A stretch of 64,000 nt of DNA from positions 12,562,534-12,626,533 of the forward strand of contig CM036244.1 in NCBI GenBank assembly GCA_020698575.1, given 5' to 3'. Each line of letters begins with the position of its first letter. Positions within the stretch are counted from its first letter, which is position 1. This DNA is from Bostrychus sinensis (Eukaryota; Chordata; Actinopteri; Gobiiformes; Eleotridae). Positions 40,001 to 46,902 of this stretch are shown piece after piece. The translations under genes were made by a program, and so were the position numbers. The notes under the pieces were generated by a model. That model was given only the letters and a program-made list of their open reading frames with translations, did no database searches and was not told the origin of the DNA.

Positions 40001-43000
40001 GTGCTTGTGAGTGTGAATGTGTGAATGGTTGCCTTGATGTAAAGCACTTTGAATGCCCATGGAGGTAGAAAGGCTCTGAAATGTGACCATTTACCATTTA
40101 AAGGACAAATAATATTTACATTTCTTATTTCTTATTTATTTAGTCTTTACAGCGACAGGCCTCAACAGTTTGTCCGTGTGTGCTCAGGTTTAAATCTATT
40201 GATCACCATGAATCATAGTTTAATAAGTACATTTTTAGTTTATCACATTTATTGAATAAAAAAATACTCTAATTAGCTGATGTTTTTAGCTGCCAAAACC
40301 ATCTTGATTATTCAAAATGTGTGATATTTAGTGTCTAATGCTAATCACGCCATTAAAAATGTATTGTGGTCTGCTTAGCTAATGGCACCATTTGTTGGAC
40401 TGCAGCCATATTGTTTACAAACACTGAAAGGGTTTTATACTAGCAATGATCGCTAATGTGCATGGATGTTTTATTTTTTCCTGCTGCTTTTTAAATGAAC
40501 ACACATTAAACTAACTCTTTGGTTTCGTTCCTAACATCCGCCGAGTTGCATGAAGCGAGTATTAATTGTATGAATTGAAAGTGTCCTGGTGTTAGTCCAT
40601 ATGTGCTGTGGTTTTCATGTACACAAACTGCTTTAGTTAACATCCATCTTGTGTTGTTGTTGTTGCATATTAACTACAGTGACAGAGGCAGAGCGTGTGG
40701 ATATAAATATTGTGTCTCCACAGGTTGACAATCGACGCCGAGTGCCAGCTTAAACTGAACAACTTCCCTATGGATGAGCACTCGTGTCCCCTGGAGTTTT
40801 CAAGCTGTAAGTCTGGCCATATGCTCCGGAAACCCAACTGTCTCTATCCCTCCTGCTCTTCCTCCTCTTCCCTTTATATCTCCCATTCACATGCATTCAG
40901 TGCAGGGAAAACATATGAGCTCAATAGAGACATCACTATCACAGGGGAACATTATGCAGAAGCTATTCCTTTGCCTTAGCAGTTTGCCAGTTTGGCCAAT
41001 AAAGTGAGAGTTGTCTTTTTGTTTTGTGTTTTTTGCTGACTTTAAATTGCCCATAGCAAACGATTGTGAGAGTGAACAGTTGTCTGTGTGGATCTCTGTG
41101 TTAGTCTTGGGACAAACTGGCCACTGTTGAGGCTGTACTCCCAGCTAAGGCCCATAGTTGATAAGATTAGCTCCAGACACTCATAGGAACAAGCAGAAGA
41201 TGACTGAATGTTTACCTTATAATATACTGTGATAGTAACCCTTACCTAGCTAGGCTTTACTATCAAACTTTAATACATCAGTCTACACAGCGTATCAACA
41301 TTGATTTAATAGCTGCCTAGGGTGACCAGATACACATATTTTTTTCATTAATCATGGTGCATTGAACTTACAAAGTAACAAAAAAGCTGCCGAAATCCAT
41401 ACAAATTTCTGTCATGCAATAAAATACAAGTGCAAGTATTGGATTTTAATTGCTATTTATTGATAAAAACAATGACATTGTAAATAATTTTAGTGACAAA
41501 AGTCTTAACATTCATGTTTTTAGGTGTCCTATAAGCTTATTTCTTGGGGACAGCTGGGACAAGGTTTGTTGAAAACTGGGACATATGAGTGTTTTTACAG
41601 ATCTGTGTTGGGACATGGGACAAGGAGCCTAAAACTGGGACTGTCCTTATTAAATAGAGACATCTGGTCACCCTATGACTGCCACCCTTAGAGAAGGTGG
41701 CCAATTCAGTGCTATCAACTGTACATATAGATACACATAGCACACAAAACATAAGTAGAAAAAAAAAAGGAAGTGAAGAGATATGCAGCTAAATATTGGC
41801 AATTCAGTCACAATATTTTTTACAAAGTACAGATAATTGTGGGATGACATTGTATAAGGATAAATTTAGGGGTACGCTCAAAACTTTAGCTCAGTGACAG
41901 TATTTTTGCTTTGATTCAGTTGCAACTTTTGTGGTTCTCAAACTTATCACACCAAGTACCACCTCAGAAAAAAGTACCATCTTTTACATTTTAAAATGAT
42001 TATTAAATAAGGACAAAACAGGGACTAACCAGGAATAAACCAAGAGTAAACCTCGACAAATCCAAGACTAAACCTGGACTAACCCATACTAATATAGGAC
42101 TAATTTTGGCCTAAACCAGGACTAATCTTGGACTAAACCAAGAGTAAACCAGGACTAAACCAAGAGTAAACCAGGACAAAATCAAGAATAAACGTGAACA
42201 AAACCAATATTAAATCAGGACTTAACCTAGAATAAACTAATACTAAACCAGGTATAAACCGGGACTAATCTAGGACTAAATTAGAGCTGAACCAGGACTA
42301 AGCAGTGGTCTACAACCCCACCCAGAGTAGAACTGAAATAGGAATAAAACTGCTACGAAATTAAACTAAATCAGAACTGCAGAAGACTCCTGCGTACCAC
42401 CACTGGTACCCGTACCACAGTTTAAGAACCACTGGTCTAAACATTCTATCAAAATTTGTGGTAGTGTACTTTTTAAACAGCAAGATTAGCAAGTTTTGAA
42501 TTTTGAAATCCAAATGCTATATATATAATATTTACCGTATTTTTGTTAAATGCTCATTTTTATTATAGGTCTTATTGTTAAAGCCTGTCTATTTTCATTT
42601 TTATGTTGAAAACCATTTGAATATATAATTCACTGGATAGATTTTATAATAAATGGCCCTTTCTCGTCTAAAGGCAAAGGATTGATTTCCCTGCATTTAA
42701 TCAATATTTTTTCAGAGGACATTTCAGAGAGGGACCCAAGACCAAGTGGTTCACTGGCAGTGCGTTTGGCATGGACCAAGGCTAAGTTATGCTAAAAAGG
42801 TTACTACAGATCCACAGAGAGATGCACCATGGGATATTCCCCCTGAGAAAACACTTCCTAAATCGCTCTGGAAAAAGAAGAAAGAGAAGCTGCAGCAGCG
42901 TGTGGGCAGGCCTAAAACTGGAACAGAGGCATTCATTTAAATTTGATGAAAAACCGTGGATGTTTTTCAAAAGTTGGGGGGAGAAATGCTTGATGTACAG

Positions 43001-44681
43001 TACGTGTGCCCAATCTGCGAGGCTGCAGCAGGAGGAGCGGAGCTGTCGTTAATCACGAGGCCTATTTTCTTCAACACGTGCCGCTAAAAGTAAACTGAAC
43101 GTGGTACTACAAACTATGCACAGTTGTTTTTTGTTTTTTGATGTGGCGAGATAAGATTAGCCACACAGTGTTGGGTTTTCTATGTTAATAAATAGGGAAT
43201 GTGGAATTTGTGGCAGAGCAGAAGTGGCTTCTTGTATACTGGTTAACCAAGTCCTGGGCAATAAAAGCTGTTTGTTTGATTAATTTGTACATTTAACTTG
43301 TGCCAAAAATAGCTATAACAAATAACATAACCTAAACTTCTCTCTGCCGGTCAATACACTGTGTGATGGCTAATGCTAACATTCAGATCAGCTATAAAAT
43401 GGGTGACACTGCAGATATTAAATATTACTAATAAAAAGCAAAGAAAGGTACCGTATTTTCCGAGATATAAGTTGCATTGGTCAAAAAATGCAGAAAAAAA
43501 AAAACATATATAAGTCGCACTGGACTATAAATTGCATTTATTTAGAAATGTATTTCACAAAAGACCAAGACCAAGAACAGACATTTAATCTGGAAAGGCA
43601 AGTTATTCAGTTACACAATAGCATAAAGATCAAACCTGGGAAACTGAATAGGCTAAATTAACATAACAAGCCAGCGAGTCCAACAAGAAAGTTACCGGTA
43701 AGCAAGTTCACCAAGCTCCCGATCTCATTCTACATTACTGAATACTACTGACAGTAGTTGTCACAAGACTAGAGCACCCTCTCGCGGCTTTAGAAGGTAA
43801 TGTTTACACCTTGGTTGATGTCAGTCAGTATGAATTAACATTTTAAAAAAGTTAAATTTGATATGTAAGTCGCACCTGACTATAAGTCGCAGGACCAGCC
43901 AAATTATGAAAAAAAGTGCTACTTATAGTCCGGAAAATACGGTAGTCATATAGTCTCTGAAATGAGGTGAAATTAACATTACACATAACATTAACTCTAT
44001 TTGATGTGTCCTGTTTTTGTTGGTTTGTGCAAATTAGCCATGTTCTTTCTTTGATTTAACAGAGCACTTTTAAATGTATTTGTACAAAACTTGAAAGCCA
44101 AATGTAGCATGTAAAAAACATTCACTCAGTAAGCGCAGACATCTAACTACCACTTCTATCATGGTAATTAGACTGGTTACTGCTGCTTTCTCGATGTCGG
44201 GGTTGCCACAGCTTGCCACAGCTCGTGAACCCCTGTAGCTGGATTTGATGACAGCAGCAATATTGTAGTTTAGATGGTAAAACAAAAAAATGTAGTTTGT
44301 TTTAGCCATACTGCTCAGCAAAATTGTTAATATTAGGGCAAGTAGGTCAAACTCAGATCTTTGCATTTTCTCATTTGGAGTTACTGGAAGCTGTGACTAT
44401 GGGCCTCAAGTGGGTTACACTCTGGACAATGGCAAGAAATAGCAGCAAATAACAAAACATATTCTCTAAAAATGCACTGATGAGCCTTTAGTGCATGAAC
44501 AATTGTGATAGTTCAAAAGATTAGTTTCCTAGTAGTAGAAGTAGTAGTAGTTTTTTTTTACTATTCTGCTGCAACAAAACAATGCATATTAGCCCCCTGA
44601 ACTTATGTCCACGACAATATTGTGAGACTTTTGATATTAAAATATCATAGGGTGACCAGATTTCTAGACCAAAAAACTGAG

Positions 44682-44756
<75 letters not shown>

Positions 44757-45729
44757 TGGTGAGTGTCAGAACCACTGTCCAGGATGAAACATCCAAGATC
44801 CTTGACTACATCAGGAAGATGGCCTCAACAGATGAAGTTCTCAGTGAATGTCTCAGGCAGTGGAAAACAGAGGACGAGGTGCTGGAGGAACCATCATGGG
44901 AGGAAAAGCCCCTACATGGGATGTACCATCGACAGATAACTGAAGTGGCTGACATCGAGAAATCCTACCAATGGCTAGAAAGGGCTGGACTGAAGGACAG
45001 CACAGAGGCACTGATCATGGCTGCACAGGAGCAGGCCTTGAGCACCAGAGCAATAGAGGCCCAGATATACCATACAAGACAGGACCCCAGGTGCAGACTG
45101 TGCAAAGAGGCCCCTGAGACAATCCAGCACATAACTGCAGGCTGTAAGATGCTGGCAGGGAAAGCATACATGGAGCGTCATAACCAAGTGGCTGGTATAG
45201 TGTACAGGAACATCTGTGCAGAGTACAGTCTGGAAGTCCCGAGGTCAAGATGGGAAACACCTCCAAAGGTGATAGAGAATGACCGAGCTAAGATCCTGTG
45301 GGACTTCCAGATCCAGACAGACAAAATGGTAGTGGCAAACCAACCGGACATTGTGGTGATGGACAAACAGCAGAGGAAAGCCGTTGTGGTTGACATCGCA
45401 ATACCAAGCGATTGTAACATCAGGAAAAAGGAACACGAGAAACTGGAGAAGTACCAAGGCCTCAAAGAAGAACTTGAGAAGGCCTGGAAAGTGAAGGCAA
45501 CAGTGGTGCCCGTGGTCATCGGAGCACTCGGGGCAGTAACCCCCAAACTGGAAGAGTGGCTACAGCAGATCCCAGGAAAAACATCAGACATCTCAGTCCA
45601 GAAGAGCGCAGTCCCTAGGAACAGCAAAGATACTGCGCAGAACCCTCAAGCTCCCAGGCCTCTGGTAGAGGACCCGAGCTTGGATGGATGAAAAAACCAC
45701 CCACGGAGGGCGAGAGGACAATTTTTTTT

Positions 45730-45761
<32 letters not shown>

Positions 45762-46871
45762 TCTCCGGCTTCCTCCTACCGTCCAAAGACATGCATGTGT
45801 TAGGTGAATTGGTGACTCTAAATTGACCCTAGTGAACAGTTGTATGTCTGTATTCGTCTCACAGAATGTGAGTGAGTGACAGGACTACAGATGGAAATTA
45901 GCTCTGAGCTATAATCCGGTGTATTTACAGCACTAGCTGCTGTTCATTAATACACGCTGTCCCATATAAATAAATTAAAAAAAAAAAAAAAAAAAAATAG
46001 GTTTGGGTGCTATTTTTGAGTAGTAGTTTGGCGTTTTTAAGTTTAGTTGCATAACTTGTAGATATTTCAGCTCAAACCAATGCTGAACGCTGTGCTTTAA
46101 CATTGTATTTATGGAAGACTTCTGGAACAATGACAGCATCTGATGCCAGCCAAGCTTCCAAGTGATTTTGCTGTTACTGGGCCAGAAAAGCACATCTCGT
46201 TCCCATAAGGAAAGTGAATCAATAATTTGCACTGGGAAGTACTGCCGGCGGATGAGCCAAGCTGCACACTGGCCCGACATAATGTGGGAAATGGGTAGCT
46301 CCAGCCTTAGAGCTCCTCTGTGGTGCAGGCTTACTGGATACATAAGAGCACTTAGAGCCATTTAAAGTTTGTGTGGATGGAGGAAGTTGCATTATTCAAG
46401 CTCCTCCCTTTTCTATCTGTGGTTTTCTTTAGGAGAAGTGATATGAAATGTAAAGAGGACATTAATATAAACACTTTTAGCGTAAACTGGGGCAAAAGTT
46501 GAGTTTATTCAAAGTACAAGCATCACAACTCCAATTTAATATCACAAATTATTAGCAAGCGTATCTCTGTAGTTCATCTGTGCGGTCAAGTGGTCCCAGA
46601 TTGCTTTTTCTTGTTCTCACAAATTGGCTATTTCAAGTATAAAATGGTTGAAGTCTTGGATCTATTTCATAATGTCTGTTTTTGCATCCACACAGACTCT
46701 CTGAAAAACAAGTTTGCTTCTCACAGATGGACACAATATTTAGTCGATATATTTGGTTATGTAACAGTTCTACCATGAAAGAAACAAGATATTTATTGCA
46801 AGCTCCATGGGCATTGGATTTTACAAGCACCCTCTAGCCTATGTTCATGTACTAAGACTGCACAATATATG

Positions 46872-46902
<31 letters not shown>

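Larger units (their letters stand above)
36095..40723 (+). other. gabrg2: gabrg2 intron 4 (4.6 kb)
   Basis: Starts GTAGAA and ends TCCACAG. Contains a Rex/RTE-like LINE fragment (36395-36720), SINE copy 2 (36935-37215), a hAT MITE (38282-38685) and a tRNA-SINE (39855-40112). 37250-38220 and 38700-39850 show no coding sequence; 37770-38200 is repeat-poor. Confidence 0.85.

Noticed and set aside
40710..40979. ORF extending exon 5 on both sides
   Set aside because: It simply reads through the CAG acceptor and the GTAAGT donor; the family exon is exactly 83 bp.
42746..43052. Two + frames (64 and 87 codons) with lysine-rich text
   Set aside because: Tempting because the block is not a known repeat, but there are no homology cues and no good splice junctions.
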